Source of the DNA: Atriophallophorus winterbourni
Lineage: Eukaryota > Platyhelminthes > Trematoda > Plagiorchiida > Microphallidae
Reading direction: 5' to 3'
Length of the DNA stretch: 64,000 nt
Assembly: GCA_013407085.1 (NCBI GenBank)
Contig: JACCGJ010000563.1
Span: 1-64,000, forward strand
Positions 34,156 through 46,604 of the stretch are shown piece by piece. The position numbers and the translations under genes were made by a program. The notes beneath the pieces are model-generated. The model worked only from the letters and a program-made list of their open reading frames with translations, made no database searches and had not been told where the DNA came from. Position 1 is the first letter of the stretch. Each line of letters starts with the position of its first letter.

Positions 34156-37100
34156 ATGGGTGTCCACCAACTAAGTAAGGTTATTGGTGACCATGCACCA
34201 AAGTCCATAAAAACGAATGAAATCAAGTCATACTTCGGTACGATTCCTTTTTAAATTTTATTGTTACAGGCCGAAAAGTGGCAATCGATGCATCAATGTC
34301 GATTTATCAATTTCTAATTGCAGTAAGGCAAGAAGGCAATATGCTGATGAATTCAGATGGCGAATCTACAAGGTAATTTTAAGCTTTCTTGCCAATCATA
34401 TTCCTTCAATAACGGAATAATTAATTGGATGTATTTCGCAATACCACTAGTTAGATAACGATTGTCTTGCCCAATTTTTCGAGGTTTACACGTAACTAAT
34501 CTATTGCGGTTACGGGAAATATGTTGTATTTCAATTCAGTATGGTATGTTATGAAAGCACAAGCCTGATCCAGACTGTGCCGTACAGTCAGAGACTGCAC
34601 ATGGGCTAAGATACTGTTAGGTTTCCCGGACTAGACAGATATGATGGGAGAAATAGAAATGGTAGTGAGACTCCAGCGTGTTTCAGCATGCAGCTCACTA
34701 CCTTTGGCCAATCAATTTAGCACGATGTTAGCCGCATAGCACATAAATGCTGCACGATTGCACATCCGTGCACAAGACGAATTGTGGCTGGTATGAAAGT
34801 AAGCTGGTATGCAACAGAAAAACTTCCCTCACCAATAGGTGAGGAGAGGCATTAGTTCGTTCCGAAGACAATATAATGATTATATCGAATATTCAATTAC
34901 AGATAAAAATCAGGGAATAAAAAAGGCCGCACAGAATCGAGTCCATTCTTGAAAACTCCTATAAAAGTAGAACATGCAACCTCTTTTGGAAGACGTTTCC
35001 GGTAATTTACTACTCTTTCACTAAAGAAGTACTTACGAACATTAGACCTAGCATGCAGCTTTGCCATTTTAAATGGGTGGCTTCGGGTACCAACACTTGG
35101 CGCGAGGCATTCATATTGATCAGATAAACATCAATGAAACCTGTCATGGTTTTAAAGCTATCAATCTGGTCTCCACGTAGATGCCTTTTCAGTGAGAATA
35201 GATCTCGACTCAGCTAGGCGCTGGTAACCACCTTAAAAACAAAATTTTAATCCTCAGAGCATCAGCCATCACACGCGATAAATTGGGTAGCTTTGTTGCA
35301 TATAACGAGGCAGGTGTTCGATCGGTGGCTCTATTCAACGGCCCTTATTTTCCATCATATAGTGTGAGAAGCCACCGACCCAAATCTATTTGTTGGTCAG
35401 TTTATCCTGAAAACCCATTTTATCCATAAAACCGCGTCTTTCTGCGTACCTATGTGCCATAAATTCAGTGAAGTTCTGTCAATCAGGACAGCAAGCTACG
35501 TTGGCCCTCTGTTTGGATTCCTTGTCTCTGAATGTTTGTTGCTTGCAATAACGATAAAAGAATGGAATGCACCAAACCTTTTCAGTAGGTAGTTTTCGCG
35601 CAGTTATAGTGATTCTTTTGTTGTTCAACTCAGAGTAAGCGCTGCTTGTTCATATTTTCCAAACATATGCTCCGACTAATTTTCGCATTGATCACAACAA
35701 TGACGTCTTCAACAAACGTCATACACTCTTGCGACGCCTTAGGAATTCAGATATCATTATTCTAGCTGGGGATATCAATGCTCTTCTCGGCCGTTGAGGT
35801 GTTACTGAGTCACAACTAGGCGGTGCATCCAGTTTCGATGCTAAGCGTACAGACAACAGTGAACGATTTCTGACCTATATGCACAGAACATACCTAGTGG
35901 AATAAATGTGTAGGATTCCTTCTGGTTCGCAATATAATTTAGAACAATGATGGGTTATAAACAATGTGAAGCGTAGCCATTGTGTCTGCAAAAGTTGAAG
36001 AAATGCAGGTAGCTGGAAGTTTAGGTAACGCCCGAAGACTGTTCTAGCTTATTCGATCAGCAACTTCTAAAACCACTAGAGTCAGTGGGACAATCGCAGA
36101 AATAGATGGTGCCTTAATCACTAAAAAGAGCACCGCTTGTATCGTTGATCGGAGCATTTTCATGAGCCATTTCGCTGGGCAGCTGCAGTTGGCCCATTGC
36201 CGTTTATTCCGTATTTTGATTTTACGTCTCCATGTTCTTCGTAAATAGAAATTTATCAAACCATTACAATCAAACTTCTCGTTGATATATGTGTATTTTC
36301 TGTGAGACTGTTTTACTTAAATCTTACAGATTTCATTTTTTAAACTTTCGTGCTAGGATAAAATCTGGAATCATACTGAAGTGATTTTTATTTCAAAGAT
36401 GCTTTTGAATCGGTCGATAGGAACGCATTATTTTTAACCTTCTACACGGTGTCCCGTAAGACTACGTTAACATATTTCAGGTGATCTATTCCTATAGTTT
36501 TATGGTGTACGCTAGACTTTCGGCCAACTTTCCAACCTGTAACGTTGTCCGACAAGACTCTCCTATTACTAAAATGGAGTGATGTACTGCAGGCATCCCA
36601 ACACCCATTTAGTTAAACCACCATACGAAACTTTTTGATTTAGTTCATGCTAATTACAGTGTTCTCTTTGAATGCTGTACGGATGCTCAGACTACATCTG
36701 GCCGACTATGTAGTATCCTACCATACTTCGGTATGCGCTTTGCACCTTCCAAGTGAAAGGTGGCTGTCAAGGAGATTGGCGAACAAGCTTGTTATGATTT
36801 GGTATAGTCAAAGTCGCAAGGAAGCTGTTATGCTGATGTCGCTCGACTCGTTCATAACACCTGCTTAAACGCCGTTTTATTTGAGGTATAGGCAATTCAT
36901 TCCAGTATATCTGTGCCTCATGTTCTACGGGTTCAGCAGCAATTAGCTCTCATTATTCTTCAATTCTTTTAAGTTGTAACGAATATTTGTATGACACTTT
37001 AATACTGGATACGTGCTACCTGTGTAAAGTTTGTCCATGACAATACAAGCCAACTTTACTGTGATTAATGTCTGATAAGAGTGCCCCATTTCCTATTTTA

Positions 37101-40100
37101 TCAATTTTTAATTGATGGTATAATGGAGGTACTTAATTAACATCTATCTACTCCCGGCATTCACATAGGTATAATAAATAGCCTTTTGATGTCGACTATG
37201 CTGACATAGTTTTTCTGTTCATCTTCATTCACGGATGCCCAGTCTACTTTGGGTTGACGATGTTGTATCATACTATCCTTTCAAATTCGCTTCACACCTT
37301 TCCGGTGCAAAACTCTTTAACAGGTCAAAGATCCAAGAGGAACTGCACCAGATCTCAACAATGAGAAATCTACGTCTGTATATTGCTTTATATATTCCTA
37401 TGCAGTTCTGTCAACAGAAAAGCGTGTTTATACAACGGGATTTATCCCGCATTCCCAAAGCCACGGTAATGTTCCGTGGGGGAGTCTATAATGTAATAAT
37501 TCATGCTTTCTTGTACCTAAGTGAAATTTTGACACCGAGAAATGATGAATTAAAAGATTTGCACCTTCTTAGTAACTGGTGTTTCCACACTCGCGTTCGA
37601 GTTTGTTCGAACGCGAGTATCCCGTCCATCTGACGTGTTGTTGTCCGCTTGACCAGACTTTGTAGCGAATTCTTCCAAGTAAAATGTGTTATGAAGTGGA
37701 GTGGCGAGTGTTTTTGTAACGCTGAAATCCGCGAAAGCTATTTCTGATTTTTTCACTTGCTCACAATTGATTGCATGCTTGTTTAAATCAAGGCTTAGTC
37801 ACATTAGCGTCTACTTTCCTACAGGTTCTATATCTTTCCAGGCAACAGTATCCTACTTCACATCGAGTGTAAGAAACTTCTGCCACTGAAGCTCGTTCAG
37901 TCTACAACGTGAAGGATGTAATTGTGTTGCTGTATGAATATGCAATTCATTGTCTACACAAATAGCACACCTGTCACTTTTGTATTTTACTGCTGCTGTC
38001 TCCCTAACATCACTAGTATTATCTGAGTTCTTGCATACGCAACATTGATTTTCGTAATAATGATCAAAATTGATATTGATATAGAAACACAGGTCTCCCT
38101 ACAAGGCTACGCAATAGTGATAAAAGTAGGTTTGAGACAATCGTAAAGTTTCTTGGGAATAGTTAATAATAGTTTTTCCGAGTACATCTGAATAGCCTTT
38201 CCACATGCAGGTATAACATGCAATGGAGCAGAGAGTTGACTTAAATAGGGCACGGTGCGCATATTATTCACCTCTGATTCTTCGCTCCTCTGATATTTTC
38301 CAATGGATTTCTCCCGGAGCCTTTCCTGCAATCGAGTAAGCTGTAACGCAACAAGACCTGAGCGCAATAGAGTGCTTAAACGCAGCTCGCAATTGGGTAA
38401 AGAAAGGCGGTGGCTAAATAAAGTCAAAAAGGAAACAATGTTTTAGTGTACGTTACCTCTTCCAGCTTATTCAGTTAACTGGCCTTAAGTAAGTGAGTGA
38501 GACTATCGCTGAATCAGAGAGTACTCTCATGACTAATGAAAATCGCAGCTCACACTGGGATGTACCTTTTCAAGGACTCCTGAGACGGTTTTATTGCCTC
38601 ATTCGTCATTTAGTTTAGATCTTAACAGTGATTCAGGAATTGGAGCATTTATGAAATCCATGAATCGATTCAAGGCTGCTGGCCCTGATGTCTGATCACC
38701 TAGTCTGTTCAAGGAAGGTGATCAAATGTTCATCGATATATTAGGCAATTTTTTCGAAGTTCTTGCTCTAATTATAGATGAATTATTTTCACTCTCATTA
38801 TCACGAAATTGTTAGCAACCATATGCCTTCAATAATCAAAGTTGACTAGGGAATCGCAGATCCGAGAGCAGGAAGCTGCCGATTGTATTTTTAATCCATT
38901 GCCGATATTAGAACTGCGCCGACATTGCACATCTTTTTGAGTTTCAAGACTCAGTCGATAGAAATATGTTGTTTATTACTTTGATGTATTCCGGGAAAGT
39001 ATGGTAACATACTGCGTGCACTTTATGCTCACACGTCTTGATGTGTCAGAATTGACATGACTTTTCACCAAATTTTCCAATACGATTGTCGTCTACTTGA
39101 TTTACGACTGTAGATCGCTTTACACATATCTGTGGCTGTATTAATTATTCAGCATCGCTAGGTCACGAAGTGTCGGTACGCATTTCTAAGGCGATCGTAG
39201 CATTTTACAACCTAGGTTACCTCCTGCGTCAGGAAGGACTATCACTATTACAGAAGGGTAAGATCCATATTGTTTCATATTTGCAACACTTGATCCTCTC
39301 GTTAATAACATGTCGAAATGTCTACGACACGAGTTTGCAAATTGACACTATTAAACCAAGTTAATCTCCTCCTTATTTAAAGATAACTAAATGCTGTTTC
39401 TATTTTAAGCCATCTGATGGGTATGTTCTACCGTACAATCCGCATGATCGATAGCGGAATCAAACCAGTTTACGTCTTTGAAGGCAAACCTCCAAATTTA
39501 AAAGCCGGAGAGCTCGCAAAACGAACCGAGCGTAGAGAGGAATCATCGAGAGAACTAGCTAAAGCAGAAGAGGAGGAAGATCAGGAGGCTATTGAAAAAT
39601 TTTCCAAGCGGCTTGTTAAAGTTACTCCCCAACACAACGAAGAATGCCGAGAGCTGTTGAGGCTGATGGGTATTCCATTTGTCATTGTAAGTGACCCACC
39701 TAATGTTCATTGTTTTGTTCACATTCTTAATTGTGATGTTTAGCAGGCCTTCCTCTAATCGGTTTGTCATTTATTTTTATCATAGGCACCGGGTGAAGCA
39801 GAAGCACAGTGTGCAGCCCTAGCCAAAGCTGGAAAAGTGTACGCCGTGGGTACTGAGGATATGGATGCATTGGCGTTTGGAGCACCTGTTTTACTACGTC
39901 ATTTGACATTTAGTGAAGCTAGGTGCGTTGATTGGTGGCTGACAGTACTTTAAAATTGCTTTGCTTAACCTACATATGTGCTAAAATGTTTGATCCATGC
40001 AGAGTACCGCACAGTCATTAACTACACGTGGGCTAAGCTACTGTCGGGTTGCCCAGTCCTGACAGATATACGAATTAAAAAATAGGAATGACAGTGAGAC

Positions 40101-43100
40101 TCCAACGTGCTTCGCATTCAGCTCACTGCCGATTCGAAATCAATTCAGCATGGTGTCAGCTGTACAGCTGACACGCTTCTATATCGATGCAAAAATGTTT
40201 GACGCATAAATGGTAATTTGCTCTTTCACTGATTCATCGTTTCTTTTTGTTATATCTGTCTAGGCCTGGGCAACCTGACAGTATCTCAGCCCACGTGCAG
40301 TCTCTCACTGTGCGGCACTTTGACTGGATCAGGCTTGTGCTTTCATACCATACTATACCATAATTATTGACGGTGTCGCATCGGTAGCAATTACCCCCTG
40401 TTTATCGGTCGCACACGACGCAATATAATCACTAACAGATAGATGAGAATGGGATTTAAAATGCCACGAAATCTGTAGAACTCTGAACACACATGCTGAG
40501 ATGAATTGTTTAGCACCCGAATAAAACATGCATGCAGTTAAGTTCTGAGAATGAGTATGTATGTATGAAAGCACAATCATGATCCGTATATGTGTTCGTA
40601 TTGCAATCATTTGTGTCTAAAATCGTTCGATATGCGATGTCAGTTTGAAATTAGTTTTGAAAATAAAGCTATATTTTAAAGTCATTGCTAAACAAGATTG
40701 GCAAAACAAATCTCTGAATGACCGATCGACACACTAGATCTGAATCATCTGATCGAATCCATCGCGATTGTCGGTTTGCACTGAGGACTTCGTTATAGCT
40801 TGGCTAATAAGAGAGTAATTGCAAGATTATTTCCACTCTGTCGATAAACAGAATTATAATATTGAAACCAGTAATTCGACAAGGCAATTACGGATGCACT
40901 AGTCTTGGAGAAAGGAATCCTTTCCGTTTTTGTTCCTGGCTATTTAGTAATACATAAATAAGTTGAAGTAAAGAAAAATGGCACAGATTGCAATCATGCA
41001 TTAAGCAAGAAAATCGGTTTTTCTGAATTACTTCGCTTATTTTACGCTTGCGTTGCTCTCTGTCAAAGTGAAATACGATTCGTCTACTGATTTAATTCCG
41101 CTAATAGTTATGTTAATGTACGCCACGAATGTGATGTAAATGATGTCGTTTAGTTTGAATTTCCACCGAAGCACATCGTCCTGTCTACTGAAGCCAAACT
41201 GATAGTGCATGTGTGCAAGCACAAGCTTGATCGAGTTAAAGTGCCGCACAGTCAGAGACTGCACGTGGGCTGAGATACTGTCAGGTTGCCCAGGCCTAGA
41301 CAGATATAATATGGAAAGTACAAGTGAAAATGGTAGTGAGACTTCAGTGTGCTTCAGCATGCAGCTCACTACTGTGGCCAAAATACAGATATAATGTTTT
41401 GGTTTTATTCAATTGACAGTTGTGTTGGGTTTGTGACTGATTTTCATCTCGTTTTAATTAACGCTTCCAGAAAGCTGCCCATCCAAGAATTCAACTTATC
41501 TGCGGTTCTCACTGGCATGGAACTCTCCATGGATCAGTTTATAGATTTATGTATTTTACTTGGATGCGATTACGTGGATACAATTCGTGGCATAGGCCCG
41601 AAAAAGGCAGTCGATTTGTTACGAAAGTACAACTCCCTTGAAGGGGTTTTGAAGAATTTGGATCGTTCAAAGTACCCGGTTCCAGAGAATTGGCCCTACG
41701 AACAAGCGAAGGAACTTTTCGTCAAGCCAGATGTTACTGATCCGGCTACAATTGAGGTATGTTTGTGTCACAAACCGGTATCAACTCCAGCACTTAACCT
41801 GGTTCCAGTTTTCTGTGTTTTGTCTTATTGCTATGATGCCCATTTCCTTATGACGTACAGTGAGCGACAAAGTAGAATAAATTATTGAATGTCAAAGTGT
41901 ACCTAATTCAGTATTTTGAAAAACTTTTATATTTGTCTATCAAAAAATTCAACATATTATTAATGCACACACGTCAATTTCAACGGAAACTCCGTTTCGG
42001 AGTTTCTTTAGGTATGGTATCGTATGAAAGCACAAACCTGATCCAGGCAAAGTGCCGCACAGTCAGAGACTGCACGTGGGCTAAGATGCTGTCAGGTTGT
42101 CCAGTTTCTTTAGAATAGATAGACACTCGCTTTTTTCACCATAAAATTTTCCTCAGAGCTGGTTGCATCATTAAAATAAGCACAATGGGTTTTCCAACCA
42201 ACCATTTGTTTTACGACTTACCTTTGTTTTTGAGATTTTAGAAGGTTGTTTAAACACTATCACTTGTTTTATAGCCTTTATTTTTCGCTAAAGTGGACTT
42301 GCACTATATGCTAACTGCACTCTTGCACATTTGGATTTTATCAATCACCGTTGTAGAATAGTCGGTGATCTATGCTGGTTTTTCACATTTTGGATTGATT
42401 TTGAAATCTCTGTGTCTTGAATCATCATAACCTTGTTTTAGCTCAAGTGGGGTGAACCGGATGAGCAAGGATTGGTGGAGTTCATGTGCCACAAACACGG
42501 TTTCAAGTAAGTTTGCATTCTGTTGCCTATCTTTCACTGAATGAATGTGTATATTCTTTTCTTTTTTGGTGCTTTTCGACACTGCCATCAAAATGCGTTT
42601 CGCCCAATAACTGTTAGTAGCTGCTTGCTTATGTTCGGTCACTGCGTTGATTTTGGTTATTCGGGTGTTTTGATTACGTTTTTTCTTTCTTAAAATTGAC
42701 AAGTACTACTGGTTTACGACTTGATTTTGAATTTTTTGCTATGGTTTTGTTGGAGGTGTGTTCCATCGCACTGGGACGGGGCCTCATTCAGCTATACTAG
42801 ATGGTATTTGTCGTGCACTATCAGTGTCAGTCATACCAAGCAGGTTAATGCATACGTGTCGGATTGACAGTCTCAAACCACTGCCTTGCGGTTCAGGCTC
42901 TTCAGGCAAATGATTTGTTCGGAACGCCTATTTGTTTGCTGGTCTGCACGTAAGCGATCTCGTACTATCCCAACCCGAATACAATGTTGACCGTAACCAA
43001 AAAAATCAACTCCATAGTGCATTGACCGTTGCACCTGAGCTAACCCCTCAAGAGATTTGGCGACAGAAACCATTAAACTTCATGATAATGTCAATAATTC

Positions 43101-45960
43101 CGTTTAACGTAAAGTATAATCGAATTAAATACTCACTATGTGCTGCATGCCTCTCCCCATACATGGAACGGTAGCAATAATTTCAATGAGAGGATTCCAT
43201 AGGGAGCTGCCATGTGCAGAATAAAACTATTGGCGATAGTCATGGCGGGAACGGATTGTTTATCATTTAGCTGAGTTGCTCCGTTCATGTCGCGAGTCAC
43301 GATGTTTGAACGTATGTTTGGTAGGTGGTTTGTTAATTGTTATATTTTACCAGAGTAGAACCCAAGTAATAATTACCCGAATGCTTAGCACAAACTTTTA
43401 GGCTATTAGTCAGTATTGACTAACTAAACCCAACACTACGCGTAGCACGAACAAAGGCAGACCTTTCAGGCAAAGAGCTTTACCGTCTCTGACCAGAACG
43501 CAGATTAGGCTGCTGCTCGTCTGCATGTATATACTGTTTCTGCGGGACACAATATGGCCGAAAAGTGGACCAATCGGAACCGAGAATCATACATTCAAGG
43601 GGTTTCACAGGTTATAAAGAGTTTTTGAGGGTAATAATAAGATTTCCTCTGCACTAATATAAGTATTACATCATTTCGACTGTTTCTACGAAGTGAAACG
43701 GGGAGGCCAAACCACTGCGTTCGTCCTCGCGTAGTTGTATAATGATAAATTTTATCAAGCAGTAAAAACTTTGATCTGGTTTGTCAACCGATTCTCTTCA
43801 AGTTCTCATCACGTTGCGTTTGTTTGACTGACCTTGATGAATTGCGCATGCTTCCGTAGCGGCTGACTTTGTCCATCTGCTCATGTTTCCAAGAATGGCG
43901 TCGGTCGAACTGTTTTCATGCACTTTTTCCAACCCCCCCCCCCGTTGTTTTGGGTTTGGCTTCGTACTTTTTCGAGCTTCCTCCTCTTGTATTGTGTCGG
44001 AGGGTGGTGTTCCGCATATGATCCGAAAGCTCGTGATTCGCTCTCATCGCTAATGCTTTCTACACTACCACACTATTACTTGTGTACGCTCGAACGTTAT
44101 GCTTGTTTTTTTTCTTTCAGTGGAATTGTAAAATTTCTTGGTAATCGACGACACTTCGTGTTGCCTCTTTTAATTTCTCGACTTTGTATCGCTCTTTAAA
44201 GTTAAACTCTTTATGGCTTTTCGTGTTGGCGAATCTCGTAGTTTACCAACCAACGCGCTATATCGTAGCGGTGGAAGAGCAACGATATCGAGAATTTCAT
44301 GCTGACATCTCAAACACTGACAACTCAGCCTGATATCATGGCTGATCGTTCATACAGAATTCCGCGTTGTACGAAAAGCGTACTGCAAATGCAATCATAC
44401 TACATTTCCGCTGAATCTAATATCAGTTCCCAAAATCGCATTTAGCTTCTTGATTTAAGACTTGTGAAATAAAATCACGTTATTTTTGCCCCGGCTTTCT
44501 CGTCATTGATTGAAATTTCGCTCTTTTAATGGTTTTAAAATATATAATCTTTATATGCTCTAGCAGCATTTCATTCAATGTCTCGTAAATAACCTGCAAC
44601 TTGATTATTTGATGTTTTCATTTGGCAAATCACCGATACTCTGTTGTAGACTGAGTTTTTGTGCTTATTTTCTAGTGAAGAAAGGGTTCGGAATGGGGTA
44701 AAGAAGTTACTCAAAGCAAAAAATGTGACAACACAAGGTCGATTGGACAACTTCTTCGTTACACTACCTTCCGAGCCCAAGGTAATTCAGATTCCTTACT
44801 AGTTTCATCGCATTATGGTTTTGATGTTATTTTTTTTATTTTTCATCACCTCCGTGACTCAGCTGTTCAACCCTGATCTTGCCTACTAGAGAGAAAACAA
44901 ATATATTTTAGTGCTCACATCCCCATCCCGTATACACCAATACCGGTTTTTGCTGTTTGCCGTCATCAGGTGGAGACAGTAAGATCAGGTTCAGTGAGCC
45001 TTGAAACAGTGGTGAAGTGGTAAACAAAGTTATACTTGAATGCCGCTGTTGCATAGGGTTCGTACAACGAACCACGATGTTCAAACACAGAATCACATAG
45101 TAATTCGTGGTCAAGCACTCAAGGTGCTTATGGAGGACCAAAGTGATGTGTTGCTCACATCCTCCGAAATTACACTCCATGACCTGTTTTTTGCTGTTTG
45201 CCGTCATCAGGTGGAGGTAGTAAGATCAGGTTCAGTGAGCCTTGAAACTGGTATATTGGTAAACAAAGGTATACTTTATACCATTGTTAAATATGGTCCT
45301 TACAAAGAACCATGATGTCCAATTACAGAAGAACAAAATGATTCCTGGCTAAGCGCTTGAGGCGCTTATGGACGGCCAATGTATTGTGGTGCTCACGTCC
45401 CCGTCACTTACACACCACTGGCTGTAGTTGATTTGTTTAAACCTTCAGTTTATGAGCCCCTTGTGTGCTTGACCAAGGATCACTGTGATTCTGTATTTGA
45501 ACATCGTGGTTCTTTATAAAAAAATCCTATATAACAGTTGCATACAAGTATAACTTTTCTTTACAGAGGATACCGTTCTGTCGAATTCGTGGAAAATTAT
45601 CTGTGCTACGCATTTTCTTTAGTACCAAATCTTTCGGGATATTTATAATGTTGAGAACCCATTGATAACACTAAAAATGTGCGACCTTGCAACATTAGAA
45701 ACAAAAATCTATCATCTCAATTCGAGCTCAGTTTCATTTCGTTGTATTACACAAATTAGTAATAAAGTTATATCACTGTTGGCCAAATTTTCCTGAGGCA
45801 TCTAACGTTTTTACTCCACCTGATTATTTTCACCCGCCTTTGCTATCGTTTTCCTCTACAGAACTCAACCAAACTTGCTACCGACAAACCGGCCTCTGAT
45901 AAGAAACGAAAATCAACCACCGCCACTTCGGGCCGCTCGAGCCTCAAGCGACCCAAATAG
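34156..45960 (+). CDS. FEN1: flap endonuclease 1 (eight coding exons)
   Basis: FEN1 is the structure-specific nuclease that removes 5' flaps during Okazaki fragment maturation and long-patch base excision repair, working with PCNA in the nucleus. Coding exons are 34156-34237, 34270-34372, 39410-39686, 39786-39922, 41471-41756, 42442-42506, 44676-44781 and 45862-45960. All junctions are GT-AG and phases join to 384 codons (human 380), colinear with the human protein up to the PIP box. The N-terminus [10 protein letters not shown] keeps Gly2, which becomes the N-terminal residue of the mature family protein. Metal ligands are Asp34, Glu158, Glu160, Asp179, Asp181 and Asp233; position 86 is Glu (VFEGKPP) instead of Asp. 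The helix-hairpin-helix motif is RGIGPKKAV (239-247). The PCNA box is QGRLDNFF (337-344). The Lys/Arg-rich tail (KKRK, LKRPK) is nuclear-localising in type. Intron 1 is 32 nt and intron 2 is 5.0 kb and full of transposons. Confidence 0.95.
34540..34780 (+). repeat. hairpin-rich short repeat (FEN1 intron 2)
   Basis: It begins ATGAAAGCACAAGCCTGATC and continues through AGAGACTGCACATGGGCTAA and CTAGACAGATATGATGGGAG to a strong hairpin (TAGTGAG...CTCACTA around 34658-34698 with GCGTG/CATGC inside). The same order recurs at 39990-40180 and 41207-41385. There is no coding capacity and no clear target-site duplication. Confidence 0.7.
34940..35480 (-). pseudogene. CR1-like RT C-terminal relic (FEN1 intron 2)
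   Basis: The minus strand reads [20 protein letters not shown], then KTMTGFIDV, resembling the RRLRGDLIxxFKIL block of CR1 C-termini, followed by a decayed end. The remainder to 35480 resembles 51950-52110 at DNA level (GCCATCACACGCGATAAA against GCCGTCGCACACGATAAA), so a second repeat is mixed in. Confidence 0.4.
35490..37570 (+). pseudogene. second RTE-type element, decayed (FEN1 intron 2)
   Basis: The plus strand shows [17 protein letters not shown], then [15 protein letters not shown] and [20 protein letters not shown], the endonuclease of an RTE subgroup different from the 3.5-kb element (schistosome SR2-like spacing, by recollection). Near 36390 is [13 protein letters not shown], and at 37185 [10 protein letters not shown], the RT palm with one Asp of YADD lost. 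Stops and frameshifts throughout make it a relic. It lies inside intron 2 in the sense orientation of FEN1. Confidence 0.6.
37589..37618. repeat. perfect 12-bp hairpin, 6-nt loop
   Basis: ACTCGCGTTCGA (37589-37600) and TCGAACGCGAGT (37607-37618) are perfect reverse complements around the loop GTTTGT. It is CpG-rich in an otherwise AT-rich intron. Function unknown. Confidence 0.85.
38590..39130 (+). pseudogene. RTE-type RT fragment (FEN1 intron 2)
   Basis: The plus strand reads [27 protein letters not shown] (relatives have N-K-APGPDGLxPxLFKxG). Further on there is a decayed AAFDSVDR region ([10 protein letters not shown] near 38945) and an ALYAHTS-like stretch near 39025. It is a separate, older copy from the one ending at 37570. 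Confidence 0.5.
39985..40370. repeat. inverted pair of the short repeat (FEN1 intron 4)
   Basis: A direct copy (about 39990-40180) is followed by an inverted copy of its first ~110 bp (40251-40362, TCTGTCTAGGCCTGGGCAAC). The transcript of intron 4 can therefore form an imperfect duplex of about 75 bp. Inside the direct copy, 40153-40174 is a perfect 22-bp palindrome. A further start fragment lies at 40557-40580. Confidence 0.7.
41205..41390 (+). repeat. short repeat copy (FEN1 intron 4)
   Basis: The copy starts CAAGCACAAGCTTGATCGAG and continues through GCCGCACAGTCAGAGACTGC and CTAGACAGATATAATATGGA to the TAGTGAGACTTCAG / CTCACTA hairpin. It ends about 80 bases before the exon 5 acceptor. 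Confidence 0.7.
42010..42110 (+). repeat. short repeat copy, partial (FEN1 intron 5)
   Basis: Only the first ~100 bases of the family are present (ATGAAAGCACAAACCTGATC through CTGTCAGGTTGTCCAG), preceded by the GGTATGGTAT motif seen at other copies. Confidence 0.7.
42507..44675 (+). other. FEN1 intron 6, no recognised element
   Basis: A 2.2-kb intron with ordinary sequence. There is a C11 homopolymer at 43933-43943. No LINE motif or copy of the short repeats was recognised. Confidence 0.5.
44912..45570 (+). repeat. ~240-bp repeat family, two tandem units and an inverted part (FEN1 intron 7)
   Basis: Unit 1 (44912-45160) starts TGCTCACATCCCCATCCC. Unit 2 (about 45161-45410) begins GCTCACATCCTCCG and shares GTTTGCCGTCATCAGGTGGA and CAGGTTCAGTGAGCCTTGAA. 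An inverted partial unit follows (about 45411-45570, ACATCGTGGTTCTTTATAAA). It is the same arrangement as at 1-420, and lies 290 bases upstream of the exon 8 acceptor. Confidence 0.8.
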
Positions 45961-46600
45961 GGTAGCGGTTACCACCGGTTCCGATTTACCGATTACCTGG
46001 ATTTTCCCATATCCGGTGCTTCCGTCGGTTTTGCAGATTCCATATTTTTCTATGTCACTTATTGACCTGAAACTTGGTGTGTGTCCAGAGATATATATGT
46101 ATGTCTTTCACGATGTTTCGTTCTCAATACTGTGCTCGGTGGATGTGAATGTGCGAGTTTTTTTTCTATTCTAAATTAATGGAATGTACATATGCTGGCA
46201 GAAAGTTAAAGTAAGAATTACTCATTTTCATTTGAGTATGCCATTGACTACCTATGGTCGCTGTATCCATTGTATCACAACATCTTTCAAATTTCGTATT
46301 TAATGTAATGTCTTTAATTAAAGACCGTGTTCTATTTCGATAATGTTCGAAATAGAACTTTGATAGCTCACAGTTGATGTACTGAAACGTCCTTCACCTA
46401 GTGTTTATTGTTCTCGTGTTGGTTATATTTCGTTATCATGGAAGCTGACAGTATCAGCAAGTCTTCGTCCAGTACGTCTTGCGCTTATACTTCTTGATTG
46501 TTGTATAGCGTTCACCCATCGTTTCCTTGTCCTGTTGCTTTTCATCGCATTTCTTAGCCGGTATATTTGTTTGTCTGTCAATGTTGTTGTAGTCCTATAT
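45961..46600 (+). other. FEN1 3' flank
   Basis: The flank contains a 14-bp palindrome TCTTTAATTAAAGA (46312-46325), which includes ATTAAA, a possible weak polyadenylation signal. It is followed by a perfect hairpin at 46329-46358 (stem GTTCTATTTCGA, loop TAATGT). No canonical AATAAA was found nearby, so the transcript end is uncertain. Confidence 0.35.
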
Positions 46601-46604
46601 ATTT

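Noticed and set aside
43918..44199. 93-residue plus-strand ORF in FEN1 intron 6
   Set aside because: It spans a C homopolymer, lacks motifs and lies wholly within the intron.
44940..44970. Minus-strand CTGATGACGGCAAAC in the ~240-bp repeat as a hammerhead core
   Set aside because: There is no GAAA and no stem II between the motifs, and the same segment in other copies shows no compensatory pairing.
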